From Vibrio mexicanus (lineage in GTDB: Bacteria > Pseudomonadota > Gammaproteobacteria > Enterobacterales > Vibrionaceae), in contig NZ_JYJP01000015.1 of the NCBI RefSeq assembly GCF_001012815.1, positions 164,814 to 228,813 on the forward strand: a DNA stretch of 64,000 bases, given 5' to 3'. The notes below the pieces were generated by a model, which had not been told where the DNA came from, made no database searches, and saw only the letters and a program-made list of their open reading frames with translations. Positions 9,855 through 18,813 of the stretch are shown here, piece after piece. The stretch's first letter is position 1. Each line of letters begins with the position of its first letter. The position numbers and the translations under genes are program-made.

Positions 9855-10430
9855 TTATTGCGTCAACGGAGCTAGGTCCGCTGGACGGTAGTAAACCGAT
9901 TTTAGTACTTTACCCTGACGAATCGTTTTAGCTTCAGATACAAAATCTTCCGCGCATTTCGCAATAATGTAATCGCCTTTTTGAACAGCCATTAGCTTGA
10001 TACCTTGTTCAGCATAGTGCGCTTCGGTTTCAGAATACTCTTGTTCTGTTCGGCACACTTTACTCATGTTGCTTGAATGCACTTCATCCCAACAAGGCAA
10101 GAACTCAATACCACGGTTAACAGCAACGTTGAGCAGCAGATCAATCAAGTAGCTAATGGCTAGGTTGTCTTCAACCTTGGCGTGACCTAGGTGAACTAAA
10201 CGGCCCATAAGAACATAAACACTATCAATGATCGCATCCGCTTGCTCCATCTTGCTGTCTGCTTCGGCAAGCTCGGTCAGCTCTTCGATCGCTAGAGAGG
10301 TGTGCAAAGTGTCAGCCTTGTCATCTAAGCTCTCTGGGCTCGCTACTGGCAAGTCGAAAGTGCTACGAAATTCGGTGATGTCGCGGTAAAGGTGATCAAA
10401 GAGCTCTTGGGTCAGTTTAGATAAATGCAT
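9855..10430 (-). CDS. MazG/PRA-PH-like nucleotide pyrophosphohydrolase domain protein
   Basis: About 191 residues from the ATG at 10428-10430 (MHLSKLTQELFDHLYRDITEF). The all-alpha NTP pyrophosphohydrolase pattern is visible: SLAIEELTELAEAD gives the EExxE metal-binding motif and QADAIIDSVYVLMG the second acidic helix. These enzymes hydrolyse nucleoside triphosphates or related compounds to monophosphate and pyrophosphate. An upstream in-frame extension (to 10493) overlaps the promoter region and lacks conservation signs, so I prefer 10430. The exact substrate is unknown. Confidence 0.75.
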   Translation of the reverse strand: MHLSKLTQELFDHLYRDITEFRSTFDLPVASPESLDDKADTLHTSLAIEELTELAEADSKMEQADAIIDSVYVLMGRLVHLGHAKVEDNLAISYLIDLLLNVAVNRGIEFLPCWDEVHSSNMSKVCRTEQEYSETEAHYAEQGIKLMAVQKGDYIIAKCAEDFVSEAKTIRQGKVLKSVYYRPADLAPLTQ

Positions 10431-10535
10431 TATCAGGTCCGTTGTAAAATGATTGCGCCATTTTAGCAAAATCAAAATGGCTATGTTATGCAAAAATAAG
10501 TGTTAGATGAAAATAAGTTGACGCGAAAAGTGAAC

Positions 10536-11096
10536 CTAGGCGAAAAGATAAGGAAACAGCTTTTTCCTCTCGTCTTCCGTCAAGTTAGACACTCTTTCAA
10601 TATTGGTGTCTGGGATATCTTCCGGATTAGGGTAGTGGCGCAACACCTTTTCCATACTTTCTTCGCGAATGAGATGAAATATCGGGTATGGAGAGCGGTT
10701 AGTGAGGTTTTCATCATCTTCAGGGGCTGCACCACCGAAACAGTAGTTCGGGTGGAAGGTGGCCACTTGATAAATCCCTTGCCAATCTTGTTGTTTAATC
10801 AAAGCTTCGACCCAATCGATAAACGCATTGTAGTCGTAAAAGTCATCGAGCAAGTTAGGAACGACAACAAGCGTGGTCTCTAGCTCATCAGGAGTATGGT
10901 TCTCTAGGAGCATAAGCTCTTGAAGAATGTCTTCCAGTAATGTCTCTTCCGTGACAGCGTCACTCACAAAAGTTTTAATCTGTTCATTTCGCTGCGGCTT
11001 GGCGGCGAATGGGCATAAATTCAGCCCAATAACGACATCATTGAGCCACTGTTCAACTTGCTCTTGAACTTCAGAAGATGAGTATTGCTTCGTCAT
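10536..11096 (-). CDS. DUF1415 domain-containing protein
   Basis: A 186-residue soluble protein of the DUF1415 family, common in gammaproteobacteria. Landmarks are WLNDVVIGLNLCPFA near residues 17-31 with its conserved cysteine, LVVVPNLLDDFYDYNAF in the middle and ATFHPNYCFGG near residue 130. No catalytic function is established for the family. It stands alone between the MazG-like gene and the MFS transporter and is intact. Confidence 0.85.
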   Translation of the reverse strand: MTKQYSSSEVQEQVEQWLNDVVIGLNLCPFAAKPQRNEQIKTFVSDAVTEETLLEDILQELMLLENHTPDELETTLVVVPNLLDDFYDYNAFIDWVEALIKQQDWQGIYQVATFHPNYCFGGAAPEDDENLTNRSPYPIFHLIREESMEKVLRHYPNPEDIPDTNIERVSNLTEDERKKLFPYLFA

Positions 11097-11176
11097 TGAA
11101 ATCTCATAAATCTAAGGTGTTTATTGCCGTAGAGTCTAGCGTATTTCAACATTGGACAGAAAACTTTTCACAACCT

Positions 11177-12385
11177 CTAGGGCGTTTTTGTCGTTAAATC
11201 TTGCTCACCAATAGGCTCTAATTGGTACAGCTTATGGCATAGGAAGAAAATACCAGCAAAGAGCAATGAGCTGCCAACAATCACGTTAGACCATCCACCG
11301 GTTTGCCAACAGTAAATAAGCCAGAATCCTCCAGCGCTTCCACCAATATAGTAGTGAACTAAGTAGAGAGCGGTTGCGGTTGATTTTGCACTGACTGCTT
11401 TTTGACTTACCCATCCATAAGCGAGCGTGTGAGTGAAGAAAGCCCCAAAGCTTATGAGCATCAAGCCAAGTAGCATCAGTGGCATTTGCTCACTGACGGC
11501 GATGAGAGTCCCGAGTACCGTCACCAATGTGCCTGCCACCATACCGGATTGAGACGAGAAATGATGAGTCCACTGCCCAGTTAGTTTAGAGCTGACTGTT
11601 CCACCCAGATAACAGAGGAAAATCAGTGAAGCAGCGCCGACTGACAGGTTATGAGGGGCATCGGTGAGGCGAAAACCCATGACGGAGTATAGATTAACGA
11701 AGAGAGCAAAGTTGAGGCCACCAATGAGCATCGCACAATAAATCTTTGGGTTTTTAATGTGTTGGATTAAGGCGCGATTGTGGTGGAAGAACAAGCCCGA
11801 TTGCGGCTTGAAGTTCTTCTGATGTGGCAGCAGAGTGATAACAACGCACGCGCCGACAAAGGTGAATATGGCAAGCAGCCCAACAGCATGTTGCCAACTT
11901 AATAAGTCAGTCAGGATGCCTCCAGCAATTCGTCCACAGATACCGCCTAATGAATTTGCTGCGATATAGCCCCCGATAGCGTACGAAAAAGCTTTAGGTG
12001 ATAGCTCTTCTACCATATAAGCGACGGCAACGGCGGCAAATGCCGCGAGCGCCATTCCCATTAATGCGCGCGTAGCAATGAGAAATACGACGGACTCGCT
12101 CGTGAGCATGAGTAGCCCAATTAAGGGCATTGAGAATAAGCTGATAGCCATCGCTCGTCGTCGGCCAATAGATTCTGAAATGATCGCCCACGGTACAAGG
12201 CAAACCGACAATCCAAGGGTAGTAGCCGCGAATACCCAGTTAATTTGCGTATTGCTAAGGTGAAAGTAGTTCGCAAGAAGTGGCAGCATTGGCTGCATAA
12301 GGTAGAGATTACAAAATACAATAAAAGAGCCTAAGCCCAGAGCCCAAGTGATTTTTTTGTAGCCATCGGTGTGGTATTCGATCAT
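11177..12385 (-). CDS. MFS transporter (YnfM-like, 12-TM)
   Basis: A 402-residue major facilitator with about twelve hydrophobic segments. SESIGRRRAMAISLF between helices 2 and 3 is the MFS loop motif. The overall look (VFCNLYLMQPMLPLLANYFHLS at the N-terminus) resembles the YnfM / arabinose-polymer exporter-like group. It is divergent from a LysR regulator with 111 bases between the starts, the classic arrangement for regulator and target. The substrate cannot be inferred. Confidence 0.85.
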   Translation of the reverse strand: MIEYHTDGYKKITWALGLGSFIVFCNLYLMQPMLPLLANYFHLSNTQINWVFAATTLGLSVCLVPWAIISESIGRRRAMAISLFSMPLIGLLMLTSESVVFLIATRALMGMALAAFAAVAVAYMVEELSPKAFSYAIGGYIAANSLGGICGRIAGGILTDLLSWQHAVGLLAIFTFVGACVVITLLPHQKNFKPQSGLFFHHNRALIQHIKNPKIYCAMLIGGLNFALFVNLYSVMGFRLTDAPHNLSVGAASLIFLCYLGGTVSSKLTGQWTHHFSSQSGMVAGTLVTVLGTLIAVSEQMPLMLLGLMLISFGAFFTHTLAYGWVSQKAVSAKSTATALYLVHYYIGGSAGGFWLIYCWQTGGWSNVIVGSSLLFAGIFFLCHKLYQLEPIGEQDLTTKTP

Positions 12386-12447
12386 GACTCAGTAAAGCTC
12401 TCTAAGGAAGTCGGTTAGTTGTGATCAAATTAGCAGTCGAAGTTAAA

Positions 12448-12464
12448 TTAATAAAATATATTAA
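12448..12464. promoter_or_regulatory. Possible LysR-type operator
   Basis: In the very AT-rich divergent promoter, TTAAT and ATTAA arms (12448-12452, 12460-12464) form a T-N11-A type inverted repeat as used by LysR regulators. It lies 33 bases before the lysR ATG. Because the region is so AT-rich, chance occurrence is possible. Confidence 0.3.
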
Positions 12465-12496
12465 AATTATCATTGTAATATCATTTGGATATCAAT

Positions 12497-13375
12497 ATGG
12501 ACAGCCGGCAGTTAAAGTACTTCGTATCTGTGGCCGATTACGGCCATTTCACTAAAGCTGCGAAGGCCCTGCGAATTGCTCAGCCAGCGCTCAGTATCGC
12601 AATAAAGAAGTTTGAAGCTCAGTTAGGGCTGCAATTATTCGAAAGGGGCGATAAACAAATTAGCCTTACTCAAGAGGGCAAAGTGCTTTATGGTCACGCG
12701 GTTGGAATTCTTCGCCAAATGAAAGATGCTGAGCTGGCGATGAATGAATTAATAGGGCTTGAGAAAGGGGAGGTTAGGCTAGGGGCTCCGAGCATGATGG
12801 GCTCTTACTTCTTTCCAGAGATACTAATGGCTTTTAAACACAAGTACCCCAACTTAAAGCTCACGCTGGTGGATGCAGGCACTCAATCTATTCGTTCGAT
12901 GTTAATGAATGGGGAGCTCGATATTGGTGTTATCGTGAATCAAGATGTGCCAGATGATCTTGAAGTCGACCCGTTAATCTGCGCAGAAATGGTAGCGGTA
13001 GTCGGGCAAGAGCATCCGTTTGCGAATAAAGAATCGATACGAATTGAGGAGTTCCTCTCAGAAGAGTTGGTGATGTTTAAGCCGGGTTACTTTCACCGCG
13101 AGTTTGTCGATGAAGCGTCGAAGACACACCAAATCACCCCGCAATTTTCATTTGAAACCAATTTGCTGCCCATGATTCTAAATATTGTTAAACACGAGTA
13201 TGCGATAACGGCACTACTGAAATTAGTGACAGACAATGAATCTGATGTTTGTGCCGTGTCATTTACTCCTAAGGTTGAGCTCGATCTAGCCCTCGCTTGG
13301 AGAAAGCACGGATATCAGTCAATCGCGGATAAGACCTTTATTGAGTTTATTAAAGAACATTCGAATGCTCAATAA
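12497..13375 (+). CDS. LysR family transcriptional regulator
   Basis: A 292-residue LysR regulator: N-terminal winged HTH (MDSRQLKYFVSVADYGHFTKAAKALRIAQPALS pattern, written here as its start MDSRQLKYF and HTH core AAKALRIAQPALS) and a C-terminal substrate-binding domain. I chose ATG 12497 since LysR proteins usually start with M-[DE]-x-R-Q-L; the TTG at 12485 is less likely. It is divergent from the MFS gene, which it probably controls. The co-inducer is unknown. Confidence 0.88.
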   Translation: MDSRQLKYFVSVADYGHFTKAAKALRIAQPALSIAIKKFEAQLGLQLFERGDKQISLTQEGKVLYGHAVGILRQMKDAELAMNELIGLEKGEVRLGAPSMMGSYFFPEILMAFKHKYPNLKLTLVDAGTQSIRSMLMNGELDIGVIVNQDVPDDLEVDPLICAEMVAVVGQEHPFANKESIRIEEFLSEELVMFKPGYFHREFVDEASKTHQITPQFSFETNLLPMILNIVKHEYAITALLKLVTDNESDVCAVSFTPKVELDLALAWRKHGYQSIADKTFIEFIKEHSNAQ

Positions 13376-13463
13376 ACATGAGGTTCTACTAATTTCTGTC
13401 TAAATCCCATTCAGAGACACTTAGAACTTGATTGTGAAAATACCACGCTAAATGAACTGGTGA

Positions 13464-13508
13464 TAAGAGTATTTTTTAATTCACACTGTAACCTTCCTAT
13501 CTAAGTAC
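13464..13508 (+). promoter_or_regulatory. Putative promoter/leader, copy 1, of the Ter-type locus
   Basis: This stretch shares TAAGAGTAT, a TTTAAT or TATAAT-like hexamer, TGTAACCTTC, TAT and AGTAC, in the same order, with 17644-17689 upstream of the telA-like gene. Spacing differs by one to two bases. The repeat of such a composite signal at both halves of the locus suggests common control. The gap between LysR and the PRTase (13376-13781) otherwise shows only AT-rich DNA and a short possible ORF. Confidence 0.45.
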
Positions 13509-13511
13509 TCA

Positions 13512-13634
13512 ATGACAATGAAAAAATTATGCGCATATACATTAATGGGAAAGTGTATATTTACCTTTATTGTAATCATATTGACTAATTGGCCTGTCAT
13601 TTTGAATGGTTCTTATTTTCCAATATACAACTAA
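13512..13634 (+). CDS. Possible 40-residue membrane peptide
   Basis: ATG 13512 opens a 40-codon frame (MTMKKLCAYTLMGKC then a hydrophobic stretch IFTFIVIILTNW) closed by TAA 13632-13634. It begins four bases after the leader motif, much as the telA-like gene begins nine bases after the second copy. A clear Shine-Dalgarno sequence is absent and I recognise no family, so it may be spurious. If real it would be the first gene of the stress locus. Confidence 0.22.
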   Translation: MTMKKLCAYTLMGKCIFTFIVIILTNWPVILNGSYFPIYN

Positions 13635-13781
13635 GTTCGTTAATGTTAGTTTCGTTATGACAATAATCCACAAGTTTTTTAGTGGTTTAGGTGAGTGCGT
13701 CAATATGTTGTTCTATCGATTTAGAAAGGCTACAAGATTTATTGCTGCTCTAATCTAAATGATAATTAGCTGTTCGTTTTT

Positions 13782-14893
13782 ATGAGTATTAGTGAAGTTT
13801 TGGCAATGCATACGGAAAGTATTGAAATAAAAAATGGAACCCTAGATATAAGTGTTCATAGTCAAAAATTAGCGCTCAATGAATTACTTGACTTTGCCTC
13901 TAGAGAAAATCCTAAAAGAGGTTTTTTGTTTGTTTCCAAAGTACTTGGTAAGCATATTCCTGTTAAGCCAAACATGATGCGTAAGACGTATGATTTATTA
14001 GCGTCAGATCTTTTTGAAGATGTATCTACCTTCATGGTTGGAATGGCAGAGACAGCGACTGGTTTGGGGGCTGGCGTAGCAGATAGCCTCGCTCGAAAAC
14101 AAAAAAGAGATGTTTATTATCAGCATACGACTCGACATGAATGCAATAAACCGATCTGGTTTACATTGGATGAATCTCATAGTCACGCCGTGGATCATAT
14201 CTTATACGAACCTGATTCAAGATTGTTTGGGCAGATTTTATCATGTGAAAGGTTAGTACTTGTAGACGACGAAATATCAACAGGAAGAACGCTAGGGCTA
14301 CTGGGAACTAAGCTACTGAACAGGCTCCCGAATGTAAAAGAGGTTGTTATTGTTTCACTCGTAAACTGGTTAGGTGAAAAAGACCATTCACAGTATGCCG
14401 ATTGGCGAGCCCAGTATCTTATGTTTCATTGCTTGAAGGTAAATTTACATTTGAATCAAAACCAGGCTTGAATCTTTCTCTCCCAAAGTCTGTCGATTCG
14501 GGTCTTGTTAGAAAAGGTTATAGGTCTGATTTAGGTAGATTTGCAATGCAGATGCCGTACAAGGGCCATGTGGCTGCCATCGATATAGATAAGCCGAGGA
14601 CTGTTATCGGAGATGGTGAGTATTTATATTTGCCTTTCTTGATAGCAGAATTAGCGGAAAAGAGAGGTGGCGAAGTTCTTTTTCAGTCGACAACTCGGTC
14701 GCCGGTAATGGTTGGAAATGGAATACAAACGAAGAGATCTTTTAAAGTGGATCACCGGGATATAGAACACTATATCTATAATTTACAAGACTCGAATAGA
14801 TTGCCGATACATCTTTTAGAAGACGAATCGTCGAGAAGCTCTAATGAGCTAGCTGTTTTGTTTTCGCCGCTGAAAGGTGAAGAGCTCTCATGA
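13782..14893 (+). CDS. Phosphoribosyltransferase with TRSP domain (Ter-associated), one frameshift
   Basis: A phosphoribosyltransferase of the type found in Ter/tellurite-linked operons. LVLVDDEISTGRT (about residues 158-170) is the PRPP-binding loop, and the C-terminal part carries TTRSPV, the TRSP motif of the partner domain. The frame breaks at 14404-14405: reading continues one frame over as ASPVSYVSLLEGKF once a G is restored (GGG to GG). The joined protein is about 370 residues. The N-terminal start is uncertain since neither ATG 13782 nor ATG 13806 has a good ribosome-binding site. Its stop overlaps the HAD start (ATGA). In the family these proteins are thought to act in synthesis of a nucleoside-like metabolite; the product is not known. 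Confidence 0.8.
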
Positions 14894-15638
14894 AGAAAAT
14901 ACTTTTCACCGATATTGATGATTGCTTTATTTCGACAGCGAATAAATTTAACAACGAAGAAGTATTAACTATTGCGGCAACGGATATAGATGGAAATGCT
15001 CGTTCCTTTATCTCTAAGAAACAACTGGCTTTACTAGATCTATTTGTGACTAGTGGGGTCGAAATTATTCCTGTTACAGGTCGAAGTTACAGCACATTGA
15101 TGAGATTAACAGTAGGTTCATTGTTGAACTCTTGGAAAGTCGTGTCTCATGGCGCAATGATTGTAAAATCAAATGGGGATTATTGTGAGCAGTGGTTAGA
15201 ATACCTGAATAGCAATTTTCCACTAGAAAACTGGTCAGAAACACTGTCTAGATTTAATCAAGTATTAAATTATTCGATCCGCCACTTAGGTGTCAGTGCC
15301 AAAAGCTATATTGTTTCAGAGCAAGGGGTGGATTGTTATATTTGTATAAAATGCGTTGAAGGAATTGACTACACTAATGTATTTGACGCGATATTAGGTC
15401 ATTCTGAATTAGATCTCGATGATTTTAAAATACACAGAAATGGTAGAAATGTAGCATTACTCCCCCTTATGCAAGAAAGCAGTTAGCGGTTAAGTTCTTA
15501 AAAGAGAAAATTTGCGTCGAAGAAGAATGTCTTGCTCTTGGTATGGGTGATAGTTTATCCGATATTCCCTTTATGAAGCAGACAGATTTCTCCTTCATAC
15601 CTAGTCAAAGTCAGATTGCGGGTACACTGTCATGGTGA
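14890..15638 (+). CDS. HAD family phosphatase (Ter-associated), one frameshift
   Basis: The N-terminus MKKILFTDIDDCFIS carries the HAD nucleophile motif DxD (D8, D10), and LALGMGDSLSDIPFM near the C-terminus is HAD motif IV (GDSxxD). The two are in different frames: the first frame ends at 15486, but restoring one C in the CCCCC run at 15462-15466 joins LLPPYARKQLAVKFL and reads to TGA 15636-15638, about 249 residues. It overlaps the PRTase by four bases and StiP by seven, so translation is probably coupled. It likely dephosphorylates an intermediate of the pathway run by its neighbours; that role is inferred from context. Confidence 0.78.
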
Positions 15639-16759
15639 AAAGTCAAATGACTCCGGTTTTATCACCGCTGAAGGGAAGCTATGAGCTTAATGATTGCCAG
15701 TTTTTATTAGAAGAGGTTAACTGCGAATACTCTACCATTGAAGAGAAGGAAATGCTGATTCAATCGGGTAAGCGCCATTATTCAGAGCTATTATCTCAGG
15801 AGGCGAAACCTACAGATGAATATCAAAAGCTCTTTTTTGATTTTACTGAGCGTTACAAAGTAAAACTCGCCAGCCATATTTATACACTCGCTAAACATAT
15901 CAATGACAGCAAAATGGGGCCAATTGTTATTGTGTCGTTAGCACGTGCTGGTACGCCTATAGGAGTCTTAGTAAAGAAAGCACTGATTCACTTTTTTTCT
16001 CGTGACTGTGTTCACTACAGCATCAGTATAATCCGAGATCGTGGGATAGATGCAGTTGCCCTTGATTACATTGTGAAGATCAAAAGACATGACCCTGCTT
16101 CACTCTTGTTTTTAGATGGTTGGACAGCAAAAGGCGTGATCACGGAAGAGCTGAAACGTTCCATTATTAGATACAATGTATCGGAAGAAACTGAGATTTT
16201 ACCTGAACTTTACGTTGTGTCAGATACTGGAGGCGTTGCGGATTACTGCGCTACTAGGGAAGATTATCCGATTCCGTCCTCCATGCTTAACTCCACTGTA
16301 TCTGGCCTTATATCGAGAAGTATTTGGAAGGATCCTTACAAAGACGCGTTTCATGGATGTGTCATCAATACGCATTTAGAAAATGTAGACCATTCACAGT
16401 GGTTTGTAGATACAGTTTTCCAAACAATGAAACAAACTTCTTTGGATTGTCGAGAGGTCTGCGAACCTATGAGCAGGAAATGTTCTTCCAAAGACAAGAT
16501 GTCTAACTTCATCGGGATGATAGCCAAAAAATACTCGGTCATCGAACTAAACCATATTAAACCAGGAATCGCAGAGTCAACCAGAGTAATGTTGAGAAGA
16601 GTGCCATCATTACTCTTAGTCAAATCACTGGATAACCAAAAAATTAGGCATTTACTGATGTTAGCGAAGGAGAAGAAGATCAGAGTATTAGAAGATCCTT
16701 CGCTGCTTTTTGAGGCTTGTGCTCTTATAAAAACACTCAACCTTGAGGAAGATAAATGA
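15632..16759 (+). CDS. StiP-family protein with C-terminal PELOTA-like domain
   Basis: A 375-residue protein. The N-terminal two thirds match the StiP family (annotated in databases as cysteine protease StiP) with the hallmark IVIVSLARAGTPIGVLVKKAL at about residues 97-118 and a DGWTAKGVI motif near 172. The last 80 residues (RVMLRRVPSLLLVKS, then LAKEKKIRVLED) look like the PELOTA/L7Ae-type RNA-binding fold often fused to it. The PRTase-like loop DGWTAKG hints that the StiP part is related to phosphoribosyltransferases. It overlaps both neighbours by a few bases. True activity is not established. Confidence 0.78.
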   Translation: MVKSQMTPVLSPLKGSYELNDCQFLLEEVNCEYSTIEEKEMLIQSGKRHYSELLSQEAKPTDEYQKLFFDFTERYKVKLASHIYTLAKHINDSKMGPIVIVSLARAGTPIGVLVKKALIHFFSRDCVHYSISIIRDRGIDAVALDYIVKIKRHDPASLLFLDGWTAKGVITEELKRSIIRYNVSEETEILPELYVVSDTGGVADYCATREDYPIPSSMLNSTVSGLISRSIWKDPYKDAFHGCVINTHLENVDHSQWFVDTVFQTMKQTSLDCREVCEPMSRKCSSKDKMSNFIGMIAKKYSVIELNHIKPGIAESTRVMLRRVPSLLLVKSLDNQKIRHLLMLAKEKKIRVLEDPSLLFEACALIKTLNLEEDK

Positions 16760-17631
16760 TTCAATCGAGTTACTTTTCTCTCGGAGCCACGCTTTACACG
16801 CCATGTAACCATCGACATTTAAAAAAAATTGTACGAGATGGCATGGGTTCTAAGAGTATGGTCTTCTGTACAGAAGATTCGGTGTCGTTACATGATTTAA
16901 AATTTTCATTAAACAACCTACAGGAAGCCATTCAAGGACTCGATGAAGTTGGGCAACCATTCCGTCGATTCATTAGACCCAGGAACTCGAATATATTGTC
17001 CCAAATACTAGATTTTCAAGGGGTTGAAAATATAGACGGTTTCGTTTTGCCTAAGTTCGACTTGAAAACAAGTGTCGAATACAACAAGGTGCTTCAAGGA
17101 CATGAACATAAGTTTAAGTTGATGCCTACTTTGGAATCACTAGATGTGATGAATCCGAATAAGTTGAATCACATAAGAGAATTGCTGCAAGGTATTAATG
17201 GTGAAGTTATTTGTTTACGGATCGGTGGAAATGACCTCTTTAATTTGCTGGGTATAAAGCGTATGCCAAGGCAAACAATTTATGAGACACCACTACGAAC
17301 CATAATCGATAATTTGATTATCGCCTTTAGGCCTTATGGGTATGAATTGTCTGCTCCAGTTTTTGACATGCTTCATGACCAAGAAACCCTAATTAGAGAG
17401 CTTGAAATGGATGTCAGTTATGGATTTTTTGGAAAGACTGCTATCCATCCAACGCAAGTTAAGATCATTGAAGATTACTTCCATAATTATTCGTCAATTC
17501 ATATTGACCAAGCTGAATCTGTACTGAGTGAACTTCCATCAGCTGTATTTAAAATGAATGGTCAAATGATGGAAGCTGCATGTCACGGCAATTGGGCGAG
17601 AAGAACAAAGAGTTTAGCAAACTCATACTGA
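16756..17631 (+). CDS. HpcH/HpaI aldolase / citrate lyase beta-like protein (Ter-associated)
   Basis: A 291-residue TIM-barrel protein of the CitE-like group. SLGATLYTPCNH at the N-terminus and KSMVFCTEDSVS match the Ter-linked subgroup, FVLPKFD and LMPTLES are barrel strands, and GFFGKTAIHPTQVKIIEDYF is the conserved CitE C-terminal motif (GKxAIHPxQ). Such enzymes form or break C-C bonds in acyl-CoA or keto-acid-like substrates. It overlaps stiP by ATGA and ends the first, tightly coupled half of the locus. Substrate unknown. Confidence 0.8.
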   Translation: MIQSSYFSLGATLYTPCNHRHLKKIVRDGMGSKSMVFCTEDSVSLHDLKFSLNNLQEAIQGLDEVGQPFRRFIRPRNSNILSQILDFQGVENIDGFVLPKFDLKTSVEYNKVLQGHEHKFKLMPTLESLDVMNPNKLNHIRELLQGINGEVICLRIGGNDLFNLLGIKRMPRQTIYETPLRTIIDNLIIAFRPYGYELSAPVFDMLHDQETLIRELEMDVSYGFFGKTAIHPTQVKIIEDYFHNYSSIHIDQAESVLSELPSAVFKMNGQMMEAACHGNWARRTKSLANSY

Positions 17632-17643
17632 ATTAATGATAAA

Positions 17644-17689
17644 TAAGAGTATAGATATAATCTTACCTTGTAACCTTCTATAGCAGTAC
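17644..17689 (+). promoter_or_regulatory. Putative promoter/leader, copy 2, upstream of the telA-like gene
   Basis: Contains TAAGAGTAT, TATAAT at 17656-17661, then TTGTAACCTTCTAT and AGTAC, matching the order of elements at 13464-13508. It ends nine bases before the ATG at 17698. TATAAT is a credible -10 box; no convincing -35 is seen, which would suit an activator or alternative recognition. Confidence 0.5.
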
Positions 17690-17697
17690 ATTTAACT

Positions 17698-18813
17698 ATG
17701 GTAAAAACATTTCATAATAATAAGTCGATTAAAAAAGCCAGTATTGATCCTGTTTCACCACAAGCTAAGGGAAAGGAAAATAAACAATCTGTAAAAAAAT
17801 TTACGCATGTTGAACCAACGGTCAATGTTGAAACAACTGTCGAAACAGAACAATATGTTGAGCGCAATAAAACGGGAAAAGGGAGTGTTAAGAAGTCACC
17901 CTCTGTATTATTTACCAATAAAATTAGCACCATACAGAGCGATATTGTTGAGGTCGATCCTAATATAAAAGCTAGTATCGATCGAGTAAGTGCTCGAGAG
18001 TTTAGAGATATTGAGTTGGATAATAGCGAGTATATTCTGGTAAATAATATTTACCAGACCATCGACTTTGATGATTTTGGATCTCAACTCGAGTTTGGTA
18101 ATCAAGAATCTAGACGATTTCAAGATATCCAAGGTTTCTTATCGGATTACGCCAAGATTGGTAAAGTCGATAGGATATTGGAATTAGGTCAAAGTATAAT
18201 TCATCTTGCTAAGAGTATTAATATCGATGTATTTAATCCAAATAAGCTTGGAACCAAAATATCGAGATTCTTAGGCAGCCATCAAGATAAAGTTAGAAAG
18301 ATTAAATTCGAATTTGATAGCGCTAGTGATCGAATTGATGCGAGGATCAATAGAGTATTTGATAATACCTCTGAAATTCAGAGGACATTGTCTGAATTTC
18401 AATCGTTAAAAACAGAACTTCAGGGTCTACATAGAGGGATACAACTGAAGATGGTCGCATTATCAATGAAGATTGACTCTGAAGTTAGTCAAAGAAATTC
18501 CATGAAAGAAGGGAATAACACTGTCTTTGATGACAGTTTTAATGAACACAAAAGGCGCTGGGAACGGAAAAATCAAACTCTATTTTCTCTCAATCAATCG
18601 GTCAGTTTGACTTTTCCTCAAATCGATCTTTATACATCAAATCTTGTAGCGAGCTTTGAACGATTAGAGGAGATAAAAGTGAACATAATACAAGTATGGA
18701 AACAACAATTCTTGACAGTAATAGCGGTTGATGAGTCAAACGACTCGATTCTTTACTATGAGCTTAGTGATATTCAAGATAATTTGATTCGTAATATAGA
18801 GGGCTTGCGATAA
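17698..18813 (+). CDS. Divergent TelA-like coiled-coil protein
   Basis: A 371-residue soluble protein with a low-complexity, charged N-terminus (about 100 residues) and a long helical part. I do not recognise it as a standard named family, but its layout parallels TelA encoded next door: a LAKSI.. DVF helix matching TelA LAKGVDLSG, a charged helical hairpin region, and near the end IKVNIIQVWKQQFLTVIAV, which lines up with TelA IKTLTIPAWKKQFTLAISM. I infer an ancient duplicate of TelA. The stop is immediately followed by the telA ATG, so the two are co-translated. Confidence 0.65.
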   Translation: MVKTFHNNKSIKKASIDPVSPQAKGKENKQSVKKFTHVEPTVNVETTVETEQYVERNKTGKGSVKKSPSVLFTNKISTIQSDIVEVDPNIKASIDRVSAREFRDIELDNSEYILVNNIYQTIDFDDFGSQLEFGNQESRRFQDIQGFLSDYAKIGKVDRILELGQSIIHLAKSINIDVFNPNKLGTKISRFLGSHQDKVRKIKFEFDSASDRIDARINRVFDNTSEIQRTLSEFQSLKTELQGLHRGIQLKMVALSMKIDSEVSQRNSMKEGNNTVFDDSFNEHKRRWERKNQTLFSLNQSVSLTFPQIDLYTSNLVASFERLEEIKVNIIQVWKQQFLTVIAVDESNDSILYYELSDIQDNLIRNIEGLR

